Assembly (NCBI RefSeq): GCF_001499965.1
Contig: NZ_LQIT01000089.1
Coordinates: 124,001 to 188,000 of the forward strand
Direction: 5' to 3'
Length of the DNA: 64,000 nt
Source of the DNA: Mycobacterium sp. GA-2829
GTDB lineage: Bacteria; Actinomycetota; Actinomycetes; Mycobacteriales; Mycobacteriaceae
Under the pieces are notes generated by a model. It saw only the letters and a list, made by a program, of their open reading frames with translations. It was not told the DNA's origin and did not search any database. Shown piece by piece: positions 50,378 through 59,554 of this stretch. Numbering within the stretch: position 1 is the first letter of the stretch; each line of letters begins with the position of its first letter. The position numbers were made by a program, and so were the translations under genes.

Positions 50378-51142
50378 TCACGCCTCGGTGACGAGCGGGG
50401 TGGTCGCGACCTCCGTGCCGTCCGCCAGGGCGTAGATCTCGAAGTCAGCGAACACCGCGGGGGCCACGACCACCAGTTCCCGCAGGCAGGCGATGGCCAG
50501 TCGGCGGATCTCGACGTCGGCGTGCTCGCTGGCCCGCATCGCGATGAAGTGCCGCCAGGCCCGGTAGTTACCGCTGACGACGATGCGTGTCTCGGTGGCG
50601 TTGGGCAACACCGCACGCGCGGCCTGCCGGGCCTGTTTGCGGCGCAGCGTCGCCCGTCTTCCCCCGGGCTCATCGCCCATGAGCTTGTCCTCGAGTCGCG
50701 CCAGCAGCTCGGTGTAGGCGGCGCGGCTCGCATCGGCCGCCGTGGTGAACAACTCCTCCAGGTCGGGGTCGCCCTCGATGCCCGGCGGGACGACGACCTG
50801 GGAGTCGTGTTCGGGAACGTAGCGCTGCGAGAGCTGCGAATAGGAGAAGTGGCGATGCCGGATCAACTCGTGGGTGCAGGAGCGCGAGATGCCGGTGATG
50901 TAGAACGTCACCGAGGCGTGCTCGAGCACCGAAAGATGCCCGACGTCGATGATGTGCCGCAGGTAGGCGGCGTTGGTCGCGGTCCGCGGGTTGGGTTTGG
51001 ACCAGCTCTGGTAGCAGGCCCGGCCGGCGAACTCGACGAGTGCGGACCCGCCGTCGGCGTCGGTCTCCCACGGCACGTCCGGTGGCGCCACGAACTCGGT
51101 CTTGGCGATCAGCTGTACGCGCAGCGGCGCGGTCTCGGCCAC
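50378..51142 (-). CDS. thyX: Flavin-dependent thymidylate synthase
   Basis: ThyX makes dTMP with FAD and NADPH. The 254-residue protein has the family motif R-H-R-x2-S-x4-S-x-R at residues 95-107. The classical enzyme ThyA is also encoded here at 58711, a duplication usual in mycobacteria. It follows the GntR gene by 9 bases and precedes dapA by 25. Confidence 0.96.
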   Translation of the reverse strand: MAETAPLRVQLIAKTEFVAPPDVPWETDADGGSALVEFAGRACYQSWSKPNPRTATNAAYLRHIIDVGHLSVLEHASVTFYITGISRSCTHELIRHRHFSYSQLSQRYVPEHDSQVVVPPGIEGDPDLEELFTTAADASRAAYTELLARLEDKLMGDEPGGRRATLRRKQARQAARAVLPNATETRIVVSGNYRAWRHFIAMRASEHADVEIRRLAIACLRELVVVAPAVFADFEIYALADGTEVATTPLVTEA

Positions 51143-51151
51143 GGCGCCACC

Positions 51152-51919
51152 CTAGTCAGTCAGCACGCCCGCGCGGCGCATGGCCGCGGCGATGAGCTCG
51201 AAATCGATGGCGACGTGGGCGCGGGCGATCGCGTCGGCGTCGTCGGGCCGGCCGTCGACGATCGCGTCGACGAGGTGTTCGTGGTCGTGCAGGGCCCGCC
51301 GCTCCATCGCGGCCATCGTGTCGTTCTCCCCCCACGGGTGGGCCGGTGCGGCGATGCTCACCGACGCCTCGAGGTCGAGCAGCAGTTTCTTGAGCACGGG
51401 ATTGTGGGCGGCGTCCATGATGGTCAAATGCAGCCGACTGTCGGCCTGCTGCGCCTCGACGCCGCTGTTCGCGGCGCGGAAACCCTCGAGCGCCCCGCGC
51501 AGGGCGGCCACGTCGTCGGCGGTGCGGCTCTCGGCCGCCGCGCGGCAGATCGCACCGTGCAGCCGGCACACCGCGTCGCACCGGTCGCGCAATTCGCCCA
51601 ACCGCATCGCCAGCGTGCGCCCGACCGATTCGGGGGACGTCTCCCGCCACTGTTCGAGCACGTAGGAGCCGCCGCCGCGGCCGCGTCTGGTCTCCAGCAG
51701 ACCCCGGTCGACCAACCGCGCCAGTGCGGCGCGCACGGTCATCCGGCCGACGCCGAGTGAGGCGGCCAGTTCCCGTTCGACGGGCAGGCGGGTGCCGGGC
51801 AGGTACTCGCCGAGCGCGATCGCGGTGACCAGCCGGTCGGTGATCTCGTCGACGCGCGACGGCATGTCGAGCTGCTGTTGCAGCAGGCCCGACGTCACCG
51901 CGGCACCACTCCCAGCCAT
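51152..51919 (-). CDS. GntR-family (FadR-type) regulator
   Basis: The 255-residue protein has an N-terminal winged helix (about 22-85; L-A-A-S-L-G-V-G-R-M-T-V-R-A-A-L-A-R-L) and a helical FCD effector domain with the metal-binding pattern D-S-R-L-H and two later His-containing helices. It is divergent from the iminopeptidase and permease genes across 84 bases holding two palindromes, so it probably controls them. The ATG used has GAAGG six bases upstream. The ligand is unknown. Confidence 0.87.
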   Translation of the reverse strand: MAGSGAAVTSGLLQQQLDMPSRVDEITDRLVTAIALGEYLPGTRLPVERELAASLGVGRMTVRAALARLVDRGLLETRRGRGGGSYVLEQWRETSPESVGRTLAMRLGELRDRCDAVCRLHGAICRAAAESRTADDVAALRGALEGFRAANSGVEAQQADSRLHLTIMDAAHNPVLKKLLLDLEASVSIAAPAHPWGENDTMAAMERRALHDHEHLVDAIVDGRPDDADAIARAHVAIDFELIAAAMRRAGVLTD

Positions 51920-51928
51920 CTCCCAGCC

Positions 51929-51946
51929 TTCCCGTGAATACGGGAA
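51929..51946. promoter_or_regulatory. Palindrome upstream of the GntR-family regulator
   Basis: TTCCCG and CGGGAA are exact inverses separated by six bases, starting 10 bases before the regulator start codon. It is a candidate autoregulatory operator. Confidence 0.4.
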
Positions 51947-51962
51947 TGTTAACGATTCCGAT

Positions 51963-51981
51963 TGGTCTTGCGGCGAGACCA
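51963..51981. promoter_or_regulatory. Palindrome upstream of the iminopeptidase gene
   Basis: TGGTCT and AGACCA are exact inverses separated by seven bases. GntR/FadR operators often have the TGGT/ACCA type arms, so this is a plausible site for the adjacent regulator. Confidence 0.45.
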
Positions 51982-52003
51982 TTATGGGTTCATTCTGATC
52001 GCC

Positions 52004-52903
52004 ATGCTTGTCGAGACCCGCACCGTGCCGTTCCGAGACCACCAGACCTGGGTGCGGATCGCCGAACCGGACAAGCCCCGCGACGGCCTGCGGCCGTTGT
52101 TCGTGCTCCACGGCGGGCCGGGGATGGCGCACAACTACGTCCGCAACATCGCCGAACTGGCCGACGAGACGGGCAGGCGCGTCGTCCACTACGACCAGAT
52201 CGGCTGCGGCAACAGCACTCATCTGCCCGACGCGCCGGCCGAGTTCTGGACCCCGGAGCTGTTCGTCGAGGAGTTCCACGCCGTGCGCACGGCGCTGGGG
52301 ATCGAGCACTACCACGTGCTCGGCCAGTCCTGGGGCGGCATGCTCGGCGCCGAGATCGCGGTACGGCGCCCGGCCGGGCTGGCCTCGCTCGCGATCTGCA
52401 ACTCGCCGGCCTCGATGGCGCTGTGGATGGCCGCGGCCGCCGAACTGCGCGCCGAACTGCCGCTCCAGACCCAGGCGGCGCTCGACCGGCACGAGGCCGA
52501 CGGAACGGTCACCGACCCCGAGTACCTCGCGGCGACCGAGGAGTTCTACGTCCGGCACGTATGCCGTGTGGTGCCCACCCCGAAGGACTTCGTCGAGACC
52601 GTCGAACAGATGGAGGCCGAGCCGACGGTGTACCACACGATGAACGGCCCCAACGAGTTCCACGTGCTGGGCACGCTGCGCGACTGGAACATCGTCGACC
52701 GCCTGGGTTCGATCGCCGCGCCGACCCTGGTGGTCGCCGGCGAGTTCGACGAGGCGACCCCGGCCACCTGGGCGCCGTTCGTCGAGCACATCCCCGACGT
52801 CCGCAGCCACGTCTTCCCCGACACCAGCCACTGCAGCCACCTCGAGAAGCCCGACGAGTTCCGGTCCGTCATCGCCGGATTCCTCGCCGCCCACGACGCC
52901 TGA
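52004..52903 (+). CDS. Proline iminopeptidase-type alpha/beta hydrolase
   Basis: The 299-residue enzyme has the oxyanion motif H-G-G-P-G (36-40), the nucleophile Ser109 in G-Q-S-W-G-G, an Asp in G-E-F-D and a His in S-H-C-S-H. These are hallmarks of peptidase family S33 that removes N-terminal proline from peptides or acts on amino-acid amides. It is 30 bases upstream of an amino-acid permease, suggesting uptake and hydrolysis of one substrate class. Confidence 0.88.
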   Translation: MLVETRTVPFRDHQTWVRIAEPDKPRDGLRPLFVLHGGPGMAHNYVRNIAELADETGRRVVHYDQIGCGNSTHLPDAPAEFWTPELFVEEFHAVRTALGIEHYHVLGQSWGGMLGAEIAVRRPAGLASLAICNSPASMALWMAAAAELRAELPLQTQAALDRHEADGTVTDPEYLAATEEFYVRHVCRVVPTPKDFVETVEQMEAEPTVYHTMNGPNEFHVLGTLRDWNIVDRLGSIAAPTLVVAGEFDEATPATWAPFVEHIPDVRSHVFPDTSHCSHLEKPDEFRSVIAGFLAAHDA

Positions 52904-52933
52904 CCCTCTACCGACTCACCGACAGGAACATCC

Positions 52934-54370
52934 ATGGCAAGTTCTGAGACCGCCGCCGACAGCGCACACACGCTGGAATCGTTCGGGTACAAACAGGAAC
53001 TCAACCGGTCGGTGGCCACGGCGGACCTCGTCGTCTACGGGCTGGTGTTCATGGTCCCGATCGCACCGTGGGCGATCTTCGGGACCGTCTACAACAGCGC
53101 GTCGGGCATGGTGCCGCTGGTCTACCTGATCGGTCTCGTGGCGATGGTGTTCACCGCATTGGCCTACGCGCAGATGGCGAAGTCCTTCCCGCTGGCCGGT
53201 TCGGTGTTCTCCTACGTCGGGCGCGGAATCCATCCCGCCGCAGGGTTTTTCGCGGGCTGGGCGATCCTGCTGGACTACCTGCTGGTGCCGACCCTGCTGT
53301 ACGTCTTCGCCGCCGAGTCGATGATCGGCCTGTTCCCCGGCACCCCACGCTGGTTGTGGGCGGTGATCTTCGTGCTGGTGAACACCGTCATCAACCTCGC
53401 GGGCATCAGCTCGCTGAAACTGGCCAACCGCGTGTTCCTGGTCATCGAGCTGGTGTTCGTGGTGGCGTTCATCGTGATCGCGGTGCGCGCGATCAACGGT
53501 CAGTCCCTGCCCGACGTCGGGTGGAGCATCTCGCCGATCTGGGATCCCAGTGTGATCAGCGCACCGCTGCTCGCGACGGCGCTTTCCATCGCGGTGCTGA
53601 GTTTCCTCGGCTTCGACGGCATCTCGACGCTCGCGGAGGAGTCCACCGGAGAACGCAACCCGGCGGGCCGGGCCATGCTGATCGCGCTGTTCGTGGTCGC
53701 GACGCTGTTCGTGGTGCAGACCTGGCTGGCCAGCCTGCTCGCGGGCGGGCGGGAGTCGTTCAGCGAGGACGAGGCCGGTAACGCCTTCTTCACGCTGGTG
53801 CAGGCCGCGGCGAGCACCGGCTGGATGAACGCGTTCTTCGTCGTCAACGTGCTCGCCGTCGGGTTCGCCAACGCCATGGCCGCCCAGGCCGCGACCAGCC
53901 GGCTGCTGTTCTCGATGAGCCGCGACCGCCAGCTGCCCGGCTTCCTGTCCCGGATCAGCCGCAGGCAGGTGCCGATGGCGGCCCTGCTCACCGTCAGCGC
54001 GCTGAGCCTGGTCCTGGTGCTGTTCTTCGTCGGGCAGATCGGGCTGATCTCGTCACTGGTCAACTTCGGCGCGCTGTTCGGCTTCTGCCTGCTGCACGTG
54101 TCGGTGGTCTGGTACTACCTGGGCCGCAGGAAGTCGAAGAACTACCTGCTGCACCTCGTCGTGCCGACACTGGGTTTCCTGATCATCGCCTACGTGCTGG
54201 TCAACGCCGACGCGCTGGCCAAGATCGGCGGCATCGTGTGGCTGGCGATCGGGGCGATCGTGTTCGCGTTCAACAAGATTCGTGGGCGCGGCATCCCCGT
54301 GTTGCCTGCCGAACACGAGCTGGACACCGTGGGTGAAGGGTCGGTGGGGCAGCTCAGCGAACCGAGGTAG
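52934..54370 (+). CDS. APC-family amino-acid/polyamine permease
   Basis: The 478-residue protein has about twelve helices and the APC N-terminal pattern L-N-R-S-V-A-T-A-D-L-V-V-Y-G, with G-F-D-G-I-S-T-L-A-E-E in the helix 6 region. It pairs with the upstream peptidase under probable GntR control. The substrate cannot be specified; amino acids or amines are likely from the family. Confidence 0.87.
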   Translation: MASSETAADSAHTLESFGYKQELNRSVATADLVVYGLVFMVPIAPWAIFGTVYNSASGMVPLVYLIGLVAMVFTALAYAQMAKSFPLAGSVFSYVGRGIHPAAGFFAGWAILLDYLLVPTLLYVFAAESMIGLFPGTPRWLWAVIFVLVNTVINLAGISSLKLANRVFLVIELVFVVAFIVIAVRAINGQSLPDVGWSISPIWDPSVISAPLLATALSIAVLSFLGFDGISTLAEESTGERNPAGRAMLIALFVVATLFVVQTWLASLLAGGRESFSEDEAGNAFFTLVQAAASTGWMNAFFVVNVLAVGFANAMAAQAATSRLLFSMSRDRQLPGFLSRISRRQVPMAALLTVSALSLVLVLFFVGQIGLISSLVNFGALFGFCLLHVSVVWYYLGRRKSKNYLLHLVVPTLGFLIIAYVLVNADALAKIGGIVWLAIGAIVFAFNKIRGRGIPVLPAEHELDTVGEGSVGQLSEPR

Positions 54371-54392
54371 CTCCGCCGCACCGGACAGTCCA

Positions 54393-55541
54393 TTAGTCCG
54401 GGATCACCTGATCGAGATGCTGGTGGTGAAGCCGGTTTCCCCCTTCGCGTTTCGATCGGTACATCGCGGAATCGGCCACCCGGATGAGGTGTTCGACGAA
54501 TTCGGGGCGATCGCGGGCCATACCGGGGTCCGCGGGCACGGTGCAGATGCCGAAGCTAGCGGTGACACGGTAGGGGACGGTGGCGATCTCGCACCGCAGG
54601 CGCTCCATGGTGGCCACATGCTGGCCGGGCTCGTCGCTGTCTGCCACCACGAACTCCTCCCCGCCGAGCCGGCACAGCAGGGCATCGGTGCGGCACGTCC
54701 GGCGCAGCACCGCGCCGACGTTCACCAGCACCTCGTCGCCGGCGGCATGGCCGTGGGTGTCGTTGACCTTCTTGAAATCGTCGAGGTCGATCATCGTGAC
54801 GTTCAGGTGTCCGCCACCGGCGTGGCGAGTCACGGCCAGCTCGTGCAGGGCGTTGTAGAAGCCGCGGCGGTCGAGCAGCCCGGTGAGCGGATCGCGGTCG
54901 GAGTTGCGCAGATCGGTGCGCAAGGTGTGCACCAGCGATTCGATGCCGAATGGTACGCCGACGTTGAGTGCCACCACCGTCAACAGCGCGGCGACGGTCA
55001 GCGACACGTCTCCGGTGTCGGAGAGCAGCCGGACTGCGGTGATCGCCGAACACAGCATCGCGACGGCGAGGTTGACCAGCATGTGGCTGAGGGCGTGGAA
55101 GTACGCCAGGAACCCGCCGACCGCCGCGAACAGCGTGCAGCCCATCAGCCCGTTGTAGGGGTTCGACATCGCCAGGCACGTGGCGGCGATGCCCAGCGAG
55201 CAGACGATGTTGAAGATCAGCGACTGGTTGCGCGTCGGCCACCGCCGCAGCCACAGCACCGACGCGCTCGCCCCGCACACCGCGCAGGTGACCGCCACGG
55301 CTCGGGTCAGGGCGTGATCGGGGCCGACGGGGCTGCCCAGCAACACGATTGGCAGCGCAGCGAGTATCGCGGTGAAACCGAAGGTGGCCAGCCGCCACCG
55401 CAGCTGGAGCTCGCGGTCGCGCAGGTAGACGGTGAACCAGTCGAACTGGTCCTGCTGGCGCCACCATCGTCGAACCGGCTCCGCCACACCGCCGGGTTGA
55501 CGGGCCGGGTTCGAGCGATCATCAATTGGCCTGTTCGACAC
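54393..55541 (-). CDS. Membrane-bound GGDEF diguanylate cyclase
   Basis: This enzyme should make cyclic di-GMP. The 382-residue protein has about six N-terminal helices (about 50-205) and a GGDEF domain with D-P-L-T-G-L-L-D-R-R-G-F and the active-site G-G-E-E-F. No RxxD inhibitory site is visible at the usual spacing. No EAL domain is attached. It starts at a GTG and lies between the permease and the AlkX-like gene. Confidence 0.9.
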   Translation of the reverse strand: MSNRPIDDRSNPARQPGGVAEPVRRWWRQQDQFDWFTVYLRDRELQLRWRLATFGFTAILAALPIVLLGSPVGPDHALTRAVAVTCAVCGASASVLWLRRWPTRNQSLIFNIVCSLGIAATCLAMSNPYNGLMGCTLFAAVGGFLAYFHALSHMLVNLAVAMLCSAITAVRLLSDTGDVSLTVAALLTVVALNVGVPFGIESLVHTLRTDLRNSDRDPLTGLLDRRGFYNALHELAVTRHAGGGHLNVTMIDLDDFKKVNDTHGHAAGDEVLVNVGAVLRRTCRTDALLCRLGGEEFVVADSDEPGQHVATMERLRCEIATVPYRVTASFGICTVPADPGMARDRPEFVEHLIRVADSAMYRSKREGGNRLHHQHLDQVIPD

Positions 55542-55562
55542 TCCGATTTCTTACACCCTCCC

Positions 55563-56777
55563 TCATGCCACCGCACGACCGAGCGTCGCGGCCAGATCGC
55601 CCCGCTCGCCCACCGTGACCGCGGCCAGCCCGAGCCACTGCGCCATCGTCTTGAGCTCGTCGGCCAGCGCGGTGGCCACCCGCACCGGGTCCTCCCCCGC
55701 TTCGAGGAACGCACCGACCACGTGCAGCGCGTCGCGGGTGCGCTCGGCCTTGAGGTCGACGCGCCCGACGAGGCGCCCGTCGAGCAGGAACGGCCACACG
55801 TAGTAGCCGTACTGCCGCTTGGCCGCCGGGGTGTAGATCTCGATGCGGTAGTGGAAGCCGAACAGCCGCTCCACGCGCGGGCGGAAGAAGATCAGCGGAT
55901 CGAACGGACACAGCAGCGCGGTGCCGCGTGCGGTGCGGGGCACGATCTGCCCGGCCCGCAGGTACGCCGGCGCCGCCCAACCGTCGACGTCCACCGGCTC
56001 GAGCTCTCCACTGGCGACTAGGGCGGCGAGCGCCGGCTTGACCTGTTTGGCCGAGAGCCGGAAGTAGTCGCGGATGTCGGCCTCGGTGCCCACGCCCAGC
56101 GCACCGGCCGCCCGCAGGCACAGCTCCTTCACCGCCTCGGCGTCGTCGACGTGGCGGGCGACCACGTCGGCGGGCAGCACCCGCTCGGTGAGGTCGTAGT
56201 GACGGGCGAACCCGACCCGCGTCGCGGTGGTGAGCACACCGGAGGCGAACAGCGCCTCGGTCACCCACTTGGTGTCGCTGCGGTCCCACCAGGGGCCCTT
56301 GCGCCCGCGCTGAGCGGCGCCGAGGTACTCCTCGATCTGTCCCGCGGTGGCCGGCCCGAGTTCGGTGACCGCGGCGATCACGTCCTCGACCAGCTGCGGG
56401 TTGGCCTTGACGATGTGCGTGCCCCACCGGCCGTGGGTGTACTCGCGCATGCGCCAGCGCAGCAGCGGCCAGTCGTCGACGGCCATCAGCGCCGCCTCGT
56501 GCGCCCAGTACTCGACGAGCAGCCGCGGCGCCCGCGCGGAATGTGACCAGGCGGCGCCGTCGAGCACCGCGCGGTCGTAGGCGCCCAGGCGGCTGAACAC
56601 CGGCGCGTAGTGCGCCCGCACCGCCACCGACACCGAATCCAGCTGCAGCACCTGGATGCGGTTGATCAGCCTGCGCAGGTGCGCACGGGTGACGGCGCCG
56701 CGAGGCTTCGGTTCGGCGAACCCCTGGGCCGCGACGGCGATCCGACGCGCCTGGGCTCCGGTCAACGATGCGGCCAT
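55563..56777 (-). CDS. Winged-helix DNA glycosylase-like protein (AlkX/YcaQ family)
   Basis: Members of this family unhook DNA interstrand crosslinks and remove bulky alkylated bases. The 404-residue protein has the family catalytic motif as Gln45-Leu-Asp47 in V-L-Q-L-D-S-V, followed by R-A-H-Y. The Gln-x-Asp form is that of E. coli YcaQ (AlkX) rather than the Gln-x-Gln of AlkZ. The start ATG is preceded by in-frame sequence lying within the TetR gene, so a longer protein is unlikely. Confidence 0.85.
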   Translation of the reverse strand: MAASLTGAQARRIAVAAQGFAEPKPRGAVTRAHLRRLINRIQVLQLDSVSVAVRAHYAPVFSRLGAYDRAVLDGAAWSHSARAPRLLVEYWAHEAALMAVDDWPLLRWRMREYTHGRWGTHIVKANPQLVEDVIAAVTELGPATAGQIEEYLGAAQRGRKGPWWDRSDTKWVTEALFASGVLTTATRVGFARHYDLTERVLPADVVARHVDDAEAVKELCLRAAGALGVGTEADIRDYFRLSAKQVKPALAALVASGELEPVDVDGWAAPAYLRAGQIVPRTARGTALLCPFDPLIFFRPRVERLFGFHYRIEIYTPAAKRQYGYYVWPFLLDGRLVGRVDLKAERTRDALHVVGAFLEAGEDPVRVATALADELKTMAQWLGLAAVTVGERGDLAATLGRAVA

Positions 56778-56791
56778 CAGCACATCGTCGC

Positions 56792-57370
56792 CTACCGCAC
56801 CGACAGGATGCGGTCGAAGACGAGCGTGGTGACGTTGTCGATCGGAGTGCTGTCGCCGACGGTCTTCGCGCGCAGCGCCGCACCCTCCCATGCGTCGACG
56901 ATGAGGTAGGCGGCGGCCTCGGCGTCGATGTCGCCGCCGATGCCGCCCTCCCGCTGACCGTCGCGGATCGCCGCGGCGAGCCGTTCGGCCCACGTCCCCA
57001 GCGCCGTCCGCACCGCCGCGGTGACCTCGGGCGCGTGGGCGGGTGCCTCGGCGGCGAAGTTGCCGTACATGCACCCCCGCCGGAACCCGTGGGCGGCGAG
57101 ATCGGCGCGGAGATGGTCCAGATGATCGCGGATGCGTTGAAGCGCAGGCATACCGGGCTGGTCGAGCAGGTCCAGCCGTCGGCTTTGCCCGTACCGGGCG
57201 AGGACTTCGACGGCGAGCGCCTCCTTGCTGCGAAAGTGGTTGTAGAACGACCCTTTCGGCGCGTGCGCGGCCGCCGCGATCGTCGCGACGCCGGTCGCGG
57301 CGTATCCGCCGGCGTGGAGCTCTTCGAACCCGGCGTCCAGCAATGCATCTCGCAGACTCGGCCTCGCCAT
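56792..57370 (-). CDS. TetR-family regulator
   Basis: The 192-residue protein has the N-terminal helix-turn-helix (about 20-50; G-V-A-T-I-A-A-A-A-H-A-P-K-G-S-F-Y-N-H-F) of TetR repressors and a TetR-C-type effector domain. It starts 4 bases after the 240-residue gene upstream and is probably co-transcribed with it and the AlkX-like gene. The regulated genes may include this operon. Confidence 0.9.
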   Translation of the reverse strand: MARPSLRDALLDAGFEELHAGGYAATGVATIAAAAHAPKGSFYNHFRSKEALAVEVLARYGQSRRLDLLDQPGMPALQRIRDHLDHLRADLAAHGFRRGCMYGNFAAEAPAHAPEVTAAVRTALGTWAERLAAAIRDGQREGGIGGDIDAEAAAYLIVDAWEGAALRAKTVGDSTPIDNVTTLVFDRILSVR

Positions 57371-57374
57371 GCGC

Positions 57375-58097
57375 TCAGCCGATCCTGACGTCGTCGATGT
57401 CGACGGATACGGTGACGACGTCACGGTCGGGCAGTCCGTCGTCGGTGCGGGGATGGACGATCCGCCGCAGTGGCACCACGACCCCCTCGAAGAAGTGGTG
57501 ATCGTCCATGTAGTGCGCCGCGGGCGATCCACCGGCGATGTCGACCTGATAGTCCCGGCGCCGCAACAGGCCGTCGGTGTCGACGTAGAGCACTTGATCG
57601 GCACTGTGGGTGGTGATGTGGCCGGGGTAGCGCACACCCAGCCGGCGCCACTTCTGCCCATCCTCGAGCCACGGGCCCAGTTCCTCGGTCTGCACACCGG
57701 GGAAGGTGAGCTGGTAGGGCTCCGTGAGGTAGGTCCACATCGCGTATCCGGAGAAGTACGCCAATTGCGAGGGTGTCCACAGGGATTCAAGCGTGTGTCC
57801 GGCGAACGACGCGCGCGGCTCACGCAGCACCTCGACGGACCGGTGCTCGGTGTCGTCGTGTTCGATCACCACCACGTCCGGACTGTAATGGGACCGGAGT
57901 CCCGGTGTCGGGAGCGGGCTGTGCCACGCGTGTTGCTCCTGGACCGAGATGCGCACGGTCGAGTCGTCGAGGATGCCGCCCACACCCTTGAGCGGCCACA
58001 GCACACCGCCGACCGTCTGGTGGATGGCGATCGTGTCCACATCTCGCCAGCGGTCGACGCCGCCGTAGGTCGCCAGTATTTCGTCGAGAAGGGCCAT
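57375..58097 (-). CDS. Conserved protein of unknown function (240 residues)
   Basis: The protein looks beta-rich, with W-P-L-K-G-V-G-G-I-L-D-D, Y-F-S-G-Y-A-M-W-T-Y-L-T and H-T-H-S-like His residues (I-T-T-H-S-A-D), like a lipid-binding beta-barrel. No signal peptide is seen. It heads the operon with the TetR gene, so its ligand could be linked to that regulator. No function is assigned. Confidence 0.65.
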   Translation of the reverse strand: MALLDEILATYGGVDRWRDVDTIAIHQTVGGVLWPLKGVGGILDDSTVRISVQEQHAWHSPLPTPGLRSHYSPDVVVIEHDDTEHRSVEVLREPRASFAGHTLESLWTPSQLAYFSGYAMWTYLTEPYQLTFPGVQTEELGPWLEDGQKWRRLGVRYPGHITTHSADQVLYVDTDGLLRRRDYQVDIAGGSPAAHYMDDHHFFEGVVVPLRRIVHPRTDDGLPDRDVVTVSVDIDDVRIG

Positions 58098-58130
58098 TGC
58101 CGCCTCCTGGGTCGAGTGCCACGACCGCGA

Positions 58131-58146
58131 ATATGACCGGTCGTCT
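58131..58146. promoter_or_regulatory. Candidate TetR operator
   Basis: An imperfect 16-base palindrome is centred on GACCGGTC, with six of eight base pairs symmetrical. It lies 34 bases upstream of the operon containing the TetR gene. TetR sites often have this core. Confidence 0.45.
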
Positions 58147-58187
58147 TACGCAACACAGGCGCATCGTGACCCATTCCGCGTGCGCCC

Positions 58188-58691
58188 TCAGGTGTCGATG
58201 CGCTGGTAGCTGTGGAAGCGGTACCGCAGCCCGTTCGCGCTGGTCAGCCAGTCTCCGGTGGTGCCGGCCCACGCCTCACCGAGCACCGGGGCCACCGCAT
58301 CGGAGTCCTGCCGGTGCAGGTCGATCTCCACCTCGGTCACCTCGCACCGTGTCGCACGCCCGAGCGCCAGCGTGTAGACGCGCTCACCGCCGATCACCCA
58401 CGTCTCCTCATCGTCGCGTAGCGCGTCGTCGAGGCTTGTCACCACCTCTGCGCCGTCGGCCAAGTAGTCGGCGTGGGTGGTGAGCACGATGTTCTTCCGG
58501 CCGGGCAGCGGACGGACCCTGGGCGGCAGCGACTCCCAGGTGAGCCGGCCCATCACGACCGGATGGCCGAGGGTGATCTCCTTGAACCGGGCGAGGTCCT
58601 CAGGCAGGTGCCAGGGGATGCCGCCATTGCGGCCGATCACCCCCGAGGTGGACTGCGCCCAGATCAGACCGAGCGTCGTCGTCATCGACAT
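58188..58691 (-). CDS. dfrA: Dihydrofolate reductase
   Basis: DfrA regenerates tetrahydrofolate consumed by ThyA. The 167-residue protein has G-L-I-W-A-Q, G-V-I-G-R-N-G-G-I-P-W and the catalytic Asp-type loop around L-P-E-D-L-A-R-F. The start is the first of two close ATG codons (58691 or 58685). It follows thyA by 19 bases in the usual mycobacterial order. Confidence 0.95.
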   Translation of the reverse strand: MSMTTTLGLIWAQSTSGVIGRNGGIPWHLPEDLARFKEITLGHPVVMGRLTWESLPPRVRPLPGRKNIVLTTHADYLADGAEVVTSLDDALRDDEETWVIGGERVYTLALGRATRCEVTEVEIDLHRQDSDAVAPVLGEAWAGTTGDWLTSANGLRYRFHSYQRIDT

Positions 58692-58710
58692 TCGGCCCTG
58701 CAAGCAGACC

Positions 58711-59511
58711 TCATACCGCCACCGGGGCTTTGATCGCCGGATGCGGGTCGTAGTTCTTGACGATGACGTCCTCGTAGGTGTAGTCGAAGATCGAATCCCG
58801 TTTCGCCAGAACCAGTTCCGGATAGGGTCGGGGGTCGCGCGAGAGTTGCTCGGTGACCTGCTCGACGTGGTTGTCGTAGATGTGGCAGTCCCCGCCGGTC
58901 CAGATGAACTCGCCGACACCGAGGCCGGCCTGGGCGGCCATCATGTGCGTGAGCAGCGCGTAGCTGGCGATGTTGAACGGCACCCCGAGGAACAGGTCGG
59001 CACTGCGCTGGTACAGCTGACACGACAGCTTCCCGTCGGCGACGTAGAACTGGAAGAACGCATGGCACGGCGGCAGCGCCATCTGCGGGATCTCCCCCAC
59101 GTTCCACGCCGAGACGATGTTGCGGCGCGAATCCGGATCGCTGCGCAGCAGGTCGATGGCCGCGCTGATCTGGTCGACGTGCCCGCCCGACGGTGTCGGC
59201 CACGACCGCCACTGCACGCCGTAGACGGGGCCGAGTTCACCGTCCTCGCTGGCCCACTCGTCCCAGATCGTCACGCCGTGCTCCTGCAGCCATGCCACGT
59301 TCGAGTCGCCGCGCAGGAACCACAGCAGCTCGTAGACGACCGACTTGAGGTGCACCTTCTTGGTGGTGATCAGCGGGAAGCCCGCGGCCAGGTCGTAGCG
59401 CATCTGATGGCCGAACAGGCTGCGGGTACCGGTGCCGGTGCGGTCGGATTTGGGTGTACCGCGCTCAAACACCTCACGCAGCAGATCTTCGTAGGGCGTG
59501 GGGATAGGCAC
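58711..59511 (-). CDS. thyA: Thymidylate synthase
   Basis: ThyA methylates dUMP with methylenetetrahydrofolate. The 266-residue protein has D-R-T-G-T-G-T, the catalytic Cys in A-L-P-P-C-H (about 149) and Q-R-S-A-D-L-F-L-G-V-P-F-N. The start is the GTG before P-I-P-T-P-Y-E-D; upstream frame extension overlaps the divergent hydrolase promoter and was excluded. Confidence 0.96.
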   Translation of the reverse strand: MPIPTPYEDLLREVFERGTPKSDRTGTGTRSLFGHQMRYDLAAGFPLITTKKVHLKSVVYELLWFLRGDSNVAWLQEHGVTIWDEWASEDGELGPVYGVQWRSWPTPSGGHVDQISAAIDLLRSDPDSRRNIVSAWNVGEIPQMALPPCHAFFQFYVADGKLSCQLYQRSADLFLGVPFNIASYALLTHMMAAQAGLGVGEFIWTGGDCHIYDNHVEQVTEQLSRDPRPYPELVLAKRDSIFDYTYEDVIVKNYDPHPAIKAPVAV

Positions 59512-59554
59512 GTCGGTCAGCTTACTTCCAGATGCGGCGAGTAGAACGGATGGC

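Noticed and set aside
51920..52894. N-terminal extension of the GntR protein back to 52894
   Set aside because: The extension is antisense to the iminopeptidase and is not helix-turn-helix or FCD sequence.
55522..57348. 608-codon minus-strand frame overlapping the AlkX-like and TetR genes
   Set aside because: It is a shifted frame of the real genes, with Arg/Ala-rich translation and no motif.
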